From: Christensenellaceae bacterium
GTDB taxonomy: Bacteria; Bacillota; Clostridia; Christensenellales; Aristaeellaceae
DNA: 44,470 bases
Direction of reading: 5' to 3'
Assembly (NCBI GenBank): GCA_012518615.1
Contig: JAAYRU010000034.1
Coordinates: forward strand, 1 to 44,470
The notes under the pieces are model-generated. The model did not search any database and was not told where the DNA came from. It saw nothing but the letters and a program-made list of their open reading frames with translations. The stretch's first letter is position 1. The number at the start of each line of letters is the position of its first letter. The translations under genes and the position numbers were made by a program. Positions 15,502 to 24,162 of the stretch are shown here, piece by piece.

Positions 15502-17523
15502 ATGGCTTTAAATGCAAACGGCACGTCTTTCCTGCTGCCTTCATTGCACACTTTATATAATTTCATCTTCTGTATACTGGCTTCAAATGCGCTTGTAAAT
15601 AAACCTATATATGGCGGCGCCCTTTATTTGGCAGGACAGGTTGCAAGCCTTGCGGTTAAATACCTTTTTAACAAAAATTACCGCAGCATTATAGGAGAAA
15701 AAGCAAAAATTGTTTTATACATATTAACCTGTATTTCTTTTCTAGTAAGCCTAACTCTTATTATCATATACCCTAAGGCAGTAGGCATAGAAAACCTATG
15801 GATAATATTTGGGCTTGTACTGGCTACCACACTGCGCTCGCTTGTATTTAGCAGAATGATGTCATCTCCCATTGCATATAAAATGAGCTTAGTACAAAAA
15901 CGAATACGCTTAATTGAGTTAAACCTACTATTTACCATTATAGTTACCGCGCTGGTGTTCTCAACTCAATCAAGCGAAACTGCTTGGTATCTGCTCGGCG
16001 CCTATGTTATAAGTTCTTTAATGGAGGGTTTCAGCTTAAGAAGCGGAAAAACATATCCGTTTCCAAAACCACAAACCATAAGCCAAGCCGCTATAAAACA
16101 AGCGGAAGGAATAAGTTCCTATCATGTGTTCCTTAATATGCTTGCACTTTGTATATCTGCGATACAGATTACTATGATACTCATATATTCATTTATTGCC
16201 ACAAGCGCCCACACCGTATTCTTCTCTTTACTGGTAACGCATGCCACACAGCTTATAATAGTACAGGCTATACGCTTTATATTAGCGCAAAAAAACATTA
16301 AGGACTACGGCAACTTGCTTTTGTTCGGTTTAATATTATGGATTTTGAGCCTAATCATATTCTGGAAACAGCTTTATAAGCCCGAGCATATTTGGCGATA
16401 CCTGTCGCTTGTAAGCTGCTCAGCCGGTGTTATGCTAAGTTTAGTAGCGCTATCTAAAATAAACAACGGAATGTCTGAGGTACTTCTATTCGCGCTTGAT
16501 AGTGATACTGCCTATAAAACACAACAGGCAACACCGATTATTATATCCTACTCCACACTTCAGGGACAGATGCTCGCACTTATAGGTCTTACTATTATCG
16601 CCTTTCTTGAAAACGGCAGCAGCATAAACCCTGCTGCATGGCAGCCGGCGCTTATACTGCCTGCCCTTGTGCTGGCAGCGCTTGCAATACTTACGACACT
16701 GAGATTTCCGCTTACAAAACATCATATGCAAAAGCTGCATAACTACCTAATGCTTACAAAGAGCGGAGAAACCAATATACCACTTCAAAAACAGCTTGAG
16801 GAAGTTATAATTCGCGCAAACCGCAGGAGATACGGGCTTAGACTGCTCGGACGCTTTATATCATTATTTTTAGGTGTGCAAGTTGTAGGCAGCGAAAAAG
16901 TGCCGGAAGAAGACGGCATAAGCAATGTATTCATATGCAACCACTGTGAAGTATACGGTCCTATAAGCTGCTATATATATATGCCCTTTCAGTTCCGCCC
17001 TTGGATAACCAACCAGATGATGGATAAAACCCAAACCGTTAAGCACATATACGAGGGAACATTTTTAAGGCAGGAATGGATGCCCGATTCCTGGAAGCTG
17101 CCGCTTTCAAAAATGCTGGCTCCCATAATAAACTGGGCGATGCATTCTGCGGACGGTATTCCCGTATATAAGAATAGCCCCAAAAAGCTCATTAGAACGT
17201 TCAGAGAAACTGTAAGCTATATGCAAGCGGGCGATAATATACTTATATTCCCTGAAAACCCGCTATCTGAGGAAAATTCATTGTATCTAAAAAGCGGTGT
17301 TAGCGAATTTTTTGACGGCTTTGTACTTGTTGCTCCCCTATACCACCAGAAAACAGACAAGGCATGCCGCTTTATACCCATGTATGCGGATTCCAAGCGC
17401 AGAAGGCTTAGCTTTGGAGATTACATAACATACAACCACGAAAACGACTTTGAAGACGAAAAGAAACGCATATGTACTACACTGAGACAGGAAATGCTAA
17501 GGCTTGCAGAGGTTGATGAGTAA
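15502..17523 (+). CDS. Polytopic membrane protein fused to a PlsC-like acyltransferase domain
   Basis: The 673-residue product has about 12 membrane helices in residues 1-430 and a cytoplasmic-type acyltransferase domain from about 440 to the end. The layout recalls lysophospholipid flippase-acyltransferase fusions (LplT-Aas), although I cannot name the transporter family. Acyltransferase motifs are NHCEVYGP (about residue 480), GIPVYKN (about 552) and FPENPLSEEN (about 583). The first would be the catalytic HX4D box, but the Asp position holds Gly. It may therefore use another residue or be inactive as a standard glycerophosphate acyltransferase. A strong AAGGAGG precedes the ATG at 15502. 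Its TAA shares one base with the ATG of the next gene, so the two are coupled. The domain call is good; the function is inferred. Confidence 0.72.
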   Translation: MALNANGTSFLLPSLHTLYNFIFCILASNALVNKPIYGGALYLAGQVASLAVKYLFNKNYRSIIGEKAKIVLYILTCISFLVSLTLIIIYPKAVGIENLWIIFGLVLATTLRSLVFSRMMSSPIAYKMSLVQKRIRLIELNLLFTIIVTALVFSTQSSETAWYLLGAYVISSLMEGFSLRSGKTYPFPKPQTISQAAIKQAEGISSYHVFLNMLALCISAIQITMILIYSFIATSAHTVFFSLLVTHATQLIIVQAIRFILAQKNIKDYGNLLLFGLILWILSLIIFWKQLYKPEHIWRYLSLVSCSAGVMLSLVALSKINNGMSEVLLFALDSDTAYKTQQATPIIISYSTLQGQMLALIGLTIIAFLENGSSINPAAWQPALILPALVLAALAILTTLRFPLTKHHMQKLHNYLMLTKSGETNIPLQKQLEEVIIRANRRRYGLRLLGRFISLFLGVQVVGSEKVPEEDGISNVFICNHCEVYGPISCYIYMPFQFRPWITNQMMDKTQTVKHIYEGTFLRQEWMPDSWKLPLSKMLAPIINWAMHSADGIPVYKNSPKKLIRTFRETVSYMQAGDNILIFPENPLSEENSLYLKSGVSEFFDGFVLVAPLYHQKTDKACRFIPMYADSKRRRLSFGDYITYNHENDFEDEKKRICTTLRQEMLRLAEVDE

Positions 17524-19463
17524 TGCTTGCAGTATTGTATTTTATATTGTTTGAAATATGCGGAGTTTTAATTGTGCAGTATGTACTCCCAAAAAAACCT
17601 TTTATATACAGGCTATGGCTTGGCATGGTGTTTGGTATACTACTTATTATGTGGCTGCCTGCGCTTGCAGCGTTTTTTATTTCTTTTTCTACTGAAGGTC
17701 ATATTATTGCGCTGTTTATTTTGGCTGCGTTTACATTTACTGCATATAAATTAAGAGACAACACCTCTCCCCTTCCCTTTGATAATGGCGATATTGAAAA
17801 ACTTAAAACAGTACTTATAATAGCAATTCCGCTTAGCATACTATGTGCATACCTGCTGCACACACATGTACTGCGACCAGTAGGCGGCGCACTGCATGTA
17901 GGACAATCCACATATGGGGATTTGCCTCTACACCTTAGCATTGCAACATCGCTAAAAAACGCTAAATTTCCGGCTGCTTACAATATATTCCCGCCTGAGA
18001 AATTATCCTACCCCTTCCTTATGGACAGCCTTTCAACAAGTTTTCTGCTGTTTAGCAGCAGTCTCAGGTTCAGCATAATATTTCCCGCTGTTATAATGGC
18101 ATTTCTTGTTTTTTCCGGCTTTGTACTTTTTGCAATGCGTATTTCAAATGACAAGCGTGCTGTATTACTTGCTGCACTGCTGCTTTTTATAAACGGGGGG
18201 CTGGGTTTTTTATATCCGCTTGATATGGCGGGAGTAAGCCTTGGAGAGCAGGGCAGCAACGAGCTGCAAAACGGCATATGGTTTGAGCGTCTATCCACCA
18301 TACTAAACGGCTTTTACCAGACACCCGCAAACCACGCAGAATTTAGCAGATACAATTTAAGGTGGAGCAATATAATAGTAGATATGCTCATACCTCAGCG
18401 TACTTTTTTAGCCGGCTGGACATTCCTATTCCCCTGCATGTACCTACTATATGATTTTATGTCTGAGGATAGTTACGATATACGCCAAATAGTCCTTCTG
18501 GGTATAATATCCGGCGCTATGCCGCTTATACATACTCACAGCTTTTTAGCGCTTGTACTTTTGAGCTTCGCATGGCTTATAGTAGACCTTGTAAAAAGAA
18601 AGCGCATAAAACCTTGGCTTATATATGTTTTTGTGGCTGGTGTGCTGTCCATTCCGCAGCTTTTCGCCTTTACATTTGAGCAGTCATCATCAAGCGGACA
18701 TTTTTTAAGCTTTCAGTTCAACTGGGTAAACGGCGATGGAGGCATGAAGGATTATTACCTGTGGTTCTATATTAAAAACATAGGTCTCCCCTTTATATTC
18801 CTAATACTTTCGCTGTTTGAAAAAAACAACAAATGGCGCTTTATATATATAGGTGCGTTTGCTGTATTTCTGCCTGCAGAATTTATACGCTTCCAGCCTA
18901 ATATATACGACAACAATAAGCTTTTTTATGTATGGTATGCGTTATGCGTTATACCAATATCAGAATATATTTTTTCTATATACGACAGTTTAAAAAAATT
19001 CAGGTCAAGAAAAGTGCTTGCTGTGCTTTGTACCCTTATTTTTTTCCTAACAGGAACGCTTTCAATAGCAAGGGAAATAAACAGCGATTATATGATGTTT
19101 TCAAGCGAAGATGTAGAGCTTTCCAAGTGGGTTATAGATAACACCGAAAAAGACGATACATTCATATGCGGCACTCAGCATATAAACCCCGTTTCAAACC
19201 TTGCTGGCAGGAATATAGTATGCGGTCCCGCTTCATGGCTTTATTACCACGGTTTTAATATATCCGAAAGAGAGATGGATATATACGCGTTCTACGTGCA
19301 GCCAGAAAACCATAAAATACTGGATAAATACGGCGTTGATTATATATTTCTAAGCCCACATGAAATCGCAAGATATGATGCTAACGCAGAAGCCTTTGAC
19401 AGCATATATGAAAAAGTATATTCATCAGGTGACATATCTGTATATGAGGTTGAAAATGATTGA
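17523..19463 (+). CDS. GT-C-like polytopic membrane protein (putative envelope glycosyltransferase)
   Basis: This 646-residue protein has about 12 membrane helices and a soluble C-terminal tail of about 130 residues. An acidic extracytoplasmic motif (GDLPLHLSIATS, near residue 135) sits in a loop after the third or fourth helix. This arrangement is typical of GT-C glycosyltransferases, which use polyprenyl-phosphate sugars and hold the catalytic Asp in an early outer loop. I do not recognise a named family, so membrane protein of unknown function is the safe alternative. It is coupled to the acyltransferase fusion through a TAATG junction and overlaps the next small gene by 8 bases. The C-terminal segment includes LAGRNIVCGPASWLYYHG, which recalls the outer soluble part of DUF2298-like or PMT-like proteins. 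Confidence 0.65.
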   Translation: MLAVLYFILFEICGVLIVQYVLPKKPFIYRLWLGMVFGILLIMWLPALAAFFISFSTEGHIIALFILAAFTFTAYKLRDNTSPLPFDNGDIEKLKTVLIIAIPLSILCAYLLHTHVLRPVGGALHVGQSTYGDLPLHLSIATSLKNAKFPAAYNIFPPEKLSYPFLMDSLSTSFLLFSSSLRFSIIFPAVIMAFLVFSGFVLFAMRISNDKRAVLLAALLLFINGGLGFLYPLDMAGVSLGEQGSNELQNGIWFERLSTILNGFYQTPANHAEFSRYNLRWSNIIVDMLIPQRTFLAGWTFLFPCMYLLYDFMSEDSYDIRQIVLLGIISGAMPLIHTHSFLALVLLSFAWLIVDLVKRKRIKPWLIYVFVAGVLSIPQLFAFTFEQSSSSGHFLSFQFNWVNGDGGMKDYYLWFYIKNIGLPFIFLILSLFEKNNKWRFIYIGAFAVFLPAEFIRFQPNIYDNNKLFYVWYALCVIPISEYIFSIYDSLKKFRSRKVLAVLCTLIFFLTGTLSIAREINSDYMMFSSEDVELSKWVIDNTEKDDTFICGTQHINPVSNLAGRNIVCGPASWLYYHGFNISEREMDIYAFYVQPENHKILDKYGVDYIFLSPHEIARYDANAEAFDSIYEKVYSSGDISVYEVEND

Positions 19464-19695
19464 GCGCTTTTTAAGCTATTCTCTTAAACACAATAGAAAA
19501 ATAAAAGCTATATGGACTGAAGATGATAATATTAAACACGGCAATATTACAGTAACCGAAATAGGCGATGATTATTTTTGCTTCACACAGGGTAGAAAAA
19601 AAACAGCCACTAGGTTGGAAAAAGCCTGCATTCTAAGCCTTGGCTACGCAAGGGGAGATAGCGGCGAAACAGATAGGGATATAAAAGATGATTGA
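19456..19695 (+). CDS. Small conserved-type hypothetical protein
   Basis: This is a 79-residue soluble protein. I chose the ATG at 19456, which overlaps the stop of the membrane protein gene by 8 bases; an earlier in-frame ATG lies deep inside that gene. The product starts MIERFLSYSLKHNRKIKAIW and contains a WTEDD segment, alternating beta-like residues (HGNITVTEIGDDYFCF), a basic GRKK turn and the ending LSLGYARGDSGE. It resembles short clostridial proteins with an RIRAI...ARGD pattern that I have seen without assigned function, perhaps a small beta-barrel. Overlaps at both ends imply coupled translation with the GT-C-like and GtrA genes. Confidence 0.62.
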   Translation: MIERFLSYSLKHNRKIKAIWTEDDNIKHGNITVTEIGDDYFCFTQGRKKTATRLEKACILSLGYARGDSGETDRDIKDD

Positions 19696-20152
19696 AAGAA
19701 TAAAAAAGCTATTAAATAACGATGAAACCAAACAGCTAATACTATATGCAGTTTTTGGCGTACTTACCACGCTTGTAAACTGGGCGGTGTATTTCCTATT
19801 AACTGCAATATTAAAGCCCGAAAACTATATAAAAGGCAGCTTTATGCATGCGGCTATACTAAATGTTTCAAACGCTCTTGGCTGGATACTAAGCGTGCTA
19901 TTTGCCTTTATTACTAATAGAAAATATGTGTTCTCATCAGAAGCAAAAAATACTAAAGATAAATTAAAGGAATTTTTCTTATTCGTATCCGCTAGGGTAT
20001 TAAGCTACCTATTGTTCGACGTACTGGGCTACAACCTATGCATATATGCACTTAACATTGGACATTCATATGTAAAAATAGCAATGAATGTACTTGTAGT
20101 GGTTTTCAATTATTTTGCAAGCCGTTTTGTAGTGTTTTCAAAGAAGAAATAA
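19688..20152 (+). CDS. GtrA family membrane protein
   Basis: This 154-residue protein has four predicted helices and the GtrA (PF04138) pattern: FGVLTTLVNWAVYFLL near the N-terminus, LGWILSVLFAFITNRKYVF in the middle and the ending NYFASRFVVF. GtrA proteins are thought to flip or handle polyprenyl-linked sugars (for example in O-antigen glucosylation or teichoic acid decoration). The ATG at 19688 overlaps the preceding stop by 8 bases. As last gene of the cluster it supports the idea that the GT-C-like protein uses a polyprenyl-phosphate sugar donor. Confidence 0.88.
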   Translation: MIERIKKLLNNDETKQLILYAVFGVLTTLVNWAVYFLLTAILKPENYIKGSFMHAAILNVSNALGWILSVLFAFITNRKYVFSSEAKNTKDKLKEFFLFVSARVLSYLLFDVLGYNLCIYALNIGHSYVKIAMNVLVVVFNYFASRFVVFSKKK

Positions 20153-20202
20153 AAAAACCTTGCATAGCTGGTTATACTACGCACGGATTATTTTTTATGG
20201 TT

Positions 20203-22839
20203 TTATTTCGCCATCTTTTCTTTAATTGCCGCCTGAGCTGCTGCAAGGCGGGCAATAGGCACACGGAAGGGTGAGCAAGAGACATAGTCTAGACCTACAT
20301 TGTGGCAGAACTCAACGGTAGCAGGGTCTCCGCCGTGTTCACCGCATATACCAATCTTAAGCTCTGGTTTTGTTTTCCTGCCCAGCTCAACAGCTATCTC
20401 AACAAATTTACCTATACCGTCAAAGTCCAGCCTTGCAAAGGGGTCAAACTCTAATATGCCGCTTGAGTAGTAGGATTCAAGGAATTTTCCGGCATCATCA
20501 CGGCTATAGCCAAAGCCCATCTGGGTTAAGTCGTTAGTGCCGAAAGAGAAGAACGCGGCCTCCTCAGCGATTTCATCCGCCGTTATGCAGGCACGAGGAA
20601 TCTCTATCATGGTACCCACATGATATTCCATCTCGGTATTGTTTTCCTTAAACACTTCCTTAATGGTGTTCTCAACAATGTCCTTTACATATTTGAGCTC
20701 TGCCTTGGTTCCGATAAGCGGAATCATAAGCTCAGGCACTATGTCGTAGCCTTCTTCATTGCGTACATTTATAGCGGCCTGCATTATAGCGCGCGTCTGC
20801 ATTTCAGCAATCTCAGGATAGGTTACGCTTAGACGGCAACCGCGATGTCCCATCATGGGGTTGAACTCGTGTAGCTCGTCTATCTTGTCGTTAAGTTCTT
20901 CTACAGTTGTCCCAAGTTCATCAGCGATTTCTTTGATTTCGTTTACCATGCTCTTCTGGGGAAGGAATTCGTGCAGTGGTGGGTCTAGATAACGCACTGT
21001 CATGGGTTTACCTTCAAGCGCCTTAAACATGCCTTCAAAGTCCTTCTGCTGGAAGGGGAGTATTTTGTTCAGCGCCGCCTTGCGCTGCTCCTGCGTGTCA
21101 GAGAGTATCATCTCACGCACAGCTTTAACCCTTTCGGCTTCAAAGAACATATGCTCAGTGCGGCAAAGACCTATACCCTCAGCGCCAAACTCAACCGCCT
21201 GCTTGGTATCTCTTGGGGTATCGGCGTTGGTACGTACCTTTAGACGCCTTACAAAATCCGCCCAAGCCATAAGACGACCGAAGTCTCCGGATACTTTCGC
21301 TTCAACGCTTGGGATAATACCTTCGTATATCTTGCCAGTGCTACCGTCAACACTTACTGTATCGCCTTGCTTAAACACCTTATCCCCTACGCGTACTTCC
21401 TTTGCAACATCGTTTATACGCAGCGCCGAGCAGCCTACAACCGCCGGTCTTCCCATGCCACGGGCAACAACGGCTGCATGGCTTGTCATGCCGCCACGGG
21501 CTGTTAGTATTGCCTTTGCATGGTCCATACCTTCGATATCTTCAGGGGTGGTTTCATCGCGTATAAGAACTACATCCTCTCCGCGTTTTCCGGCTTCCGC
21601 AGCTTCATCAGCGGTAAAATATAGCTTTCCTGAGCCTGCACCTGGAGATGCCGGAAGACCTGTTGCGATAAGGATAGCTTTATTCAGAGCCTCTGTATCA
21701 AATGTCGGATGTAGAAGTGAATCCAGCTGCTTAGGGTCTACCTTTAGCACAGCTTCATCTTCGCTTAACATGCCCTCATCTACAAGGTCTACCGCAATTT
21801 TAACCGCGGACTGAGCTGTGCGCTTTCCGCTGCGGGTCTGCAAAATATACAGCTTACCACGCTCTATGGTAAATTCAATATCCTGCATATCGCGGTAATG
21901 CTTTTCAAGTATCTCGGTAATATCGGAGAACTGTTTGTATATTTCGGGAAGCTCTTCCTTCATGTCATCCAGCGGATGGGGTGTGCGTATACCAGCGACC
22001 ACATCCTCACCTTGGGCATTCATAAGGTATTCGCCAAATATTTTGTTTTCGCCGGTTGCGGGGTTGCGGGTAAAGGCAACGCCTGTACCGCTGTCATCGC
22101 CAAGGTTGCCAAATACCATTGCCTGCACATTTACTGCCGTGCCCCAGCTTGAGGGTATGTCGTTCATACGGCGGTAGTATACAGCACGGGGATTCTCCCA
22201 TGAACGGAATACAGCCTTTATGGCTTCCATAAGCTGCACTTTAGGATCTTGCGGGAAATCCTCACCTACGTCATCAAAATATATCTGCTTAAATTCCTTA
22301 ACAAGCGCTTTTAAATCATCGCCATCAAGCTCATTATCCTGAGTGACGCCTTTATTAGCCTTCATGTTTTCAAGGGCATTGTGGAATAATTCTTTGTCCA
22401 CTTCCATAACTACATCTGCAAACATCTGTATAAAACGGCGATAGCTATCATACGCAAAACGGGGGTTGTCGGAAAGATTGGCAAGTCCTTCAACAGACAC
22501 ATCGTTTAGACCTAGGTTTAATATGGTATCCATCATGCCGGGCATTGACGCGCGCGCACCAGAGCGAACAGAAACTAGGAATGGATTCTCGGGGTCGCCA
22601 AACACCTTGCCGGCCTCTTTTTCAACAGCATGGAGCGCGGAATATATCTGCTCCTCTATTTCAGGAGCTACTTTTCTTCCATCTTGATAGTAGCGTATGC
22701 AGGCTTCCGTGGTTACGGTAAAACCCTGTGGCACAGGAAGACCTATCTTGCTCATCTCCGCAAGGTTTGCACCCTTTCCGCCAAGCAGGTTACGCATTGA
22801 CGCATCTCCTTCTTTAAATAGATACACATATTTTGACAT
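20203..22839 (-). CDS. ppdK: Pyruvate, phosphate dikinase
   Basis: PpdK interconverts pyruvate, ATP and phosphate with phosphoenolpyruvate, AMP and pyrophosphate, serving glycolysis or gluconeogenesis in many anaerobes. The 878-residue protein has the N-terminal ATP-grasp part (LLGGKGANLAEM, then SVRSGARASMPGMMDT), the phosphohistidine domain with GGMTSHAAVVARG (catalytic His about residue 453), and the C-terminal TIM barrel with GICGEHGGDP (catalytic Cys about 830). All key residues are present and the length matches the Clostridium symbiosum enzyme. ATG 22839 follows GAGGAGG with good spacing; the GTG one codon earlier is less likely. It is monocistronic behind its own promoter. No PPDK regulatory-protein gene lies in the window. 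Confidence 0.96.
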   Translation of the reverse strand: MSKYVYLFKEGDASMRNLLGGKGANLAEMSKIGLPVPQGFTVTTEACIRYYQDGRKVAPEIEEQIYSALHAVEKEAGKVFGDPENPFLVSVRSGARASMPGMMDTILNLGLNDVSVEGLANLSDNPRFAYDSYRRFIQMFADVVMEVDKELFHNALENMKANKGVTQDNELDGDDLKALVKEFKQIYFDDVGEDFPQDPKVQLMEAIKAVFRSWENPRAVYYRRMNDIPSSWGTAVNVQAMVFGNLGDDSGTGVAFTRNPATGENKIFGEYLMNAQGEDVVAGIRTPHPLDDMKEELPEIYKQFSDITEILEKHYRDMQDIEFTIERGKLYILQTRSGKRTAQSAVKIAVDLVDEGMLSEDEAVLKVDPKQLDSLLHPTFDTEALNKAILIATGLPASPGAGSGKLYFTADEAAEAGKRGEDVVLIRDETTPEDIEGMDHAKAILTARGGMTSHAAVVARGMGRPAVVGCSALRINDVAKEVRVGDKVFKQGDTVSVDGSTGKIYEGIIPSVEAKVSGDFGRLMAWADFVRRLKVRTNADTPRDTKQAVEFGAEGIGLCRTEHMFFEAERVKAVREMILSDTQEQRKAALNKILPFQQKDFEGMFKALEGKPMTVRYLDPPLHEFLPQKSMVNEIKEIADELGTTVEELNDKIDELHEFNPMMGHRGCRLSVTYPEIAEMQTRAIMQAAINVRNEEGYDIVPELMIPLIGTKAELKYVKDIVENTIKEVFKENNTEMEYHVGTMIEIPRACITADEIAEEAAFFSFGTNDLTQMGFGYSRDDAGKFLESYYSSGILEFDPFARLDFDGIGKFVEIAVELGRKTKPELKIGICGEHGGDPATVEFCHNVGLDYVSCSPFRVPIARLAAAQAAIKEKMAK

Positions 22840-22906
22840 CACATTTCCTCCTCAATTAAAGGTTAAATTATCGCACGGAAATAACACCTTCCATGTTTAC
22901 CCAACA

Positions 22907-22935
22907 ATTATACACGAATTATTGCTTATTTACAA
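22907..22935 (-). promoter_or_regulatory. Sigma-A promoter of ppdK
   Basis: On the minus strand TTGTAA (22935-22930) is followed after 17 bases by a perfect TATAAT (22912-22907). The predicted leader to the ATG at 22839 is about 60 bases. The remaining sequence up to 23034 holds nothing else that I can support. Confidence 0.65.
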
Positions 22936-23034
22936 TGAAATTATAAGCCGTTTTTCACCCATATAATGATACTATTCGCAAATGACTCAGCACTTTTATA
23001 TTAATTAGACAGTAAACATTTCACGATATATATC

Positions 23035-23060
23035 AAAAACCCCCGGAATATTCCCGGGAG
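23035..23060 (-). terminator. Terminator of the E2-like acyltransferase gene
   Basis: On the minus strand CCCGG and CCGGG arms flank an AT-rich loop, forming a near-perfect palindrome that is followed by five Ts. It begins 20 bases after the stop codon of the gene at 23081. Confidence 0.78.
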
Positions 23061-23080
23061 TAAATAATTTTATCTACAAT

Positions 23081-24025
23081 TTAACTTGCCTTATTGTATG
23101 TATCTTGCCTTAGTTTCTTTCTTTTTCTAAAGAATCTGCGTTTCTTTTTTATTGGTTCAAGACCAAATTCATGCCCCTCATCAAAGGTTACGGTTTCGGG
23201 CGGAGTTTCAAGCAGGTGGGGATTTCCTATGTATTTCAGTACCTTGGAAACCATCTGGCTATACACATAGCCTGAACATACCCTTTCATCCGCTACTACG
23301 CCAAGTGGCATTACTCTTGTACGCTTGATATTGCCTTCCTTATCCATAGATAAGCTGCGCTGATTTGCCCCCATAGATACAAATAGAGGCGTTGTGCCGA
23401 AATTATATATATGATGTCTTACCGCAGGCATACCTATTGAAGCCATATTTACAAGAAACAATCCGGTATGGAAGGGACTTGCATCTATTACTATTTTAGG
23501 AAGCAGCCCATAGCGGTCTAAAAAGCGCGCAAGCCATACAATAATGTTTGCAACTATGGGGTAGCGTAACAAACGCACAACTTGCATAGTTAGGTTATCC
23601 GCATCCGCTTTTCTAGCTATGGCTATTTCTCTTTCAAGGCGGGCAGAAACATCGTATATGGTATCGCGGGGGTCAAACTTACATTTTATTGTGTTTTCAT
23701 TGTATTTTCCATCGCCAAGCCTTTGAAGCACGGCAAAACTTACAACTATCTCGTTGCGAGCATATATGCGTTTATTCGCAATAAAACGGTTTATTTCAGG
23801 CAATTCTGATACCGTACGCACATATGCGGCTATTATTATATCCATGAAGCTTATTTTATAGCCCTCGCCTCCCTTTTTAACAATATACCTCGCGAGCTTT
23901 TCAAAATCCGTTTCAAAACCCATCATAACCTGCGCATCGCAGCGCATAGGCATAAAGTAGGGAGTGAGCGCTACCAAAGGATCTACATCCTTTACTAGCC
24001 AACCATCGCGGCGTCTTCCAAACAT
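23081..24025 (-). CDS. E2/chloramphenicol acetyltransferase-like protein with degenerate active site
   Basis: This 314-residue protein resembles the catalytic domain of 2-oxoacid dehydrogenase E2 subunits and CAT. It has an N-terminal DVDPLVALTPYFMP, a central SFMDIIIAAYVRTVSELPEINRF-type segment (split here by length limits), VNMASIGMPAVRHHIYNFGTTPLFVSMG, and a late segment ADERVCSGYVY (about residue 240). The last aligns with the catalytic DHRxxDG box, but the His is replaced by Glu and the Asp by Ser. There is no lipoyl or E1-binding domain. The C-terminus is very basic (KKKRRFFRKRKK). I chose ATG 24025, six bases after AGGAGG; a longer frame upstream would cover the promoter. It is monocistronic, with its own promoter and terminator. 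Function unknown; it is probably not a true E2. Confidence 0.75.
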   Translation of the reverse strand: MFGRRRDGWLVKDVDPLVALTPYFMPMRCDAQVMMGFETDFEKLARYIVKKGGEGYKISFMDIIIAAYVRTVSELPEINRFIANKRIYARNEIVVSFAVLQRLGDGKYNENTIKCKFDPRDTIYDVSARLEREIAIARKADADNLTMQVVRLLRYPIVANIIVWLARFLDRYGLLPKIVIDASPFHTGLFLVNMASIGMPAVRHHIYNFGTTPLFVSMGANQRSLSMDKEGNIKRTRVMPLGVVADERVCSGYVYSQMVSKVLKYIGNPHLLETPPETVTFDEGHEFGLEPIKKKRRFFRKRKKLRQDTYNKAS

Positions 24026-24056
24026 ACATTGCCTCCTTTCGCGTGAATCTAGCCGC

Positions 24057-24085
24057 ATTATAGTGCTTGGCAGTTTTAGTGTCAA
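24057..24085 (-). promoter_or_regulatory. Near-perfect sigma-A promoter of the E2-like gene
   Basis: On the minus strand TTGACA (24085-24080) and TATAAT (24062-24057), both perfect consensus, are 17 bases apart. The start site would be near 24050, giving a leader of about 25 bases. It faces away from the FRG gene promoter, with the two -35 boxes 17 bases apart. Confidence 0.82.
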
Positions 24086-24102
24086 ATATATCACATTTTC
24101 TA

Positions 24103-24131
24103 TTGAACAAATTAATTTATTAGCGTATAAT
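24103..24131 (+). promoter_or_regulatory. Sigma-A promoter of the FRG gene
   Basis: TTGAAC (24103-24108) is followed after 17 bases by a perfect TATAAT (24126-24131). The ATG at 24163 is about 25 bases beyond the predicted start site. Because I see no other strong promoter or terminator before oadB, this promoter may also serve oadB and the oadG-like gene. Confidence 0.75.
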
Positions 24132-24162
24132 TCGCCATATAAAACATTGTGGGGGTGAATCC

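Noticed and set aside
20153-20202. Loose inverted repeat AAATAAAA..CC and GGTTTTATTT between gtrA and ppdK, as a possible bidirectional terminator
   Set aside because: The arms are almost only A/T and the loop is about 36 bases, so it does not form a convincing terminator stem.
21002-21814. A 270-codon plus-strand open frame inside ppdK
   Set aside because: It is antisense to a strongly conserved coding region and has a serine/proline-heavy, low-quality product typical of shadow frames.
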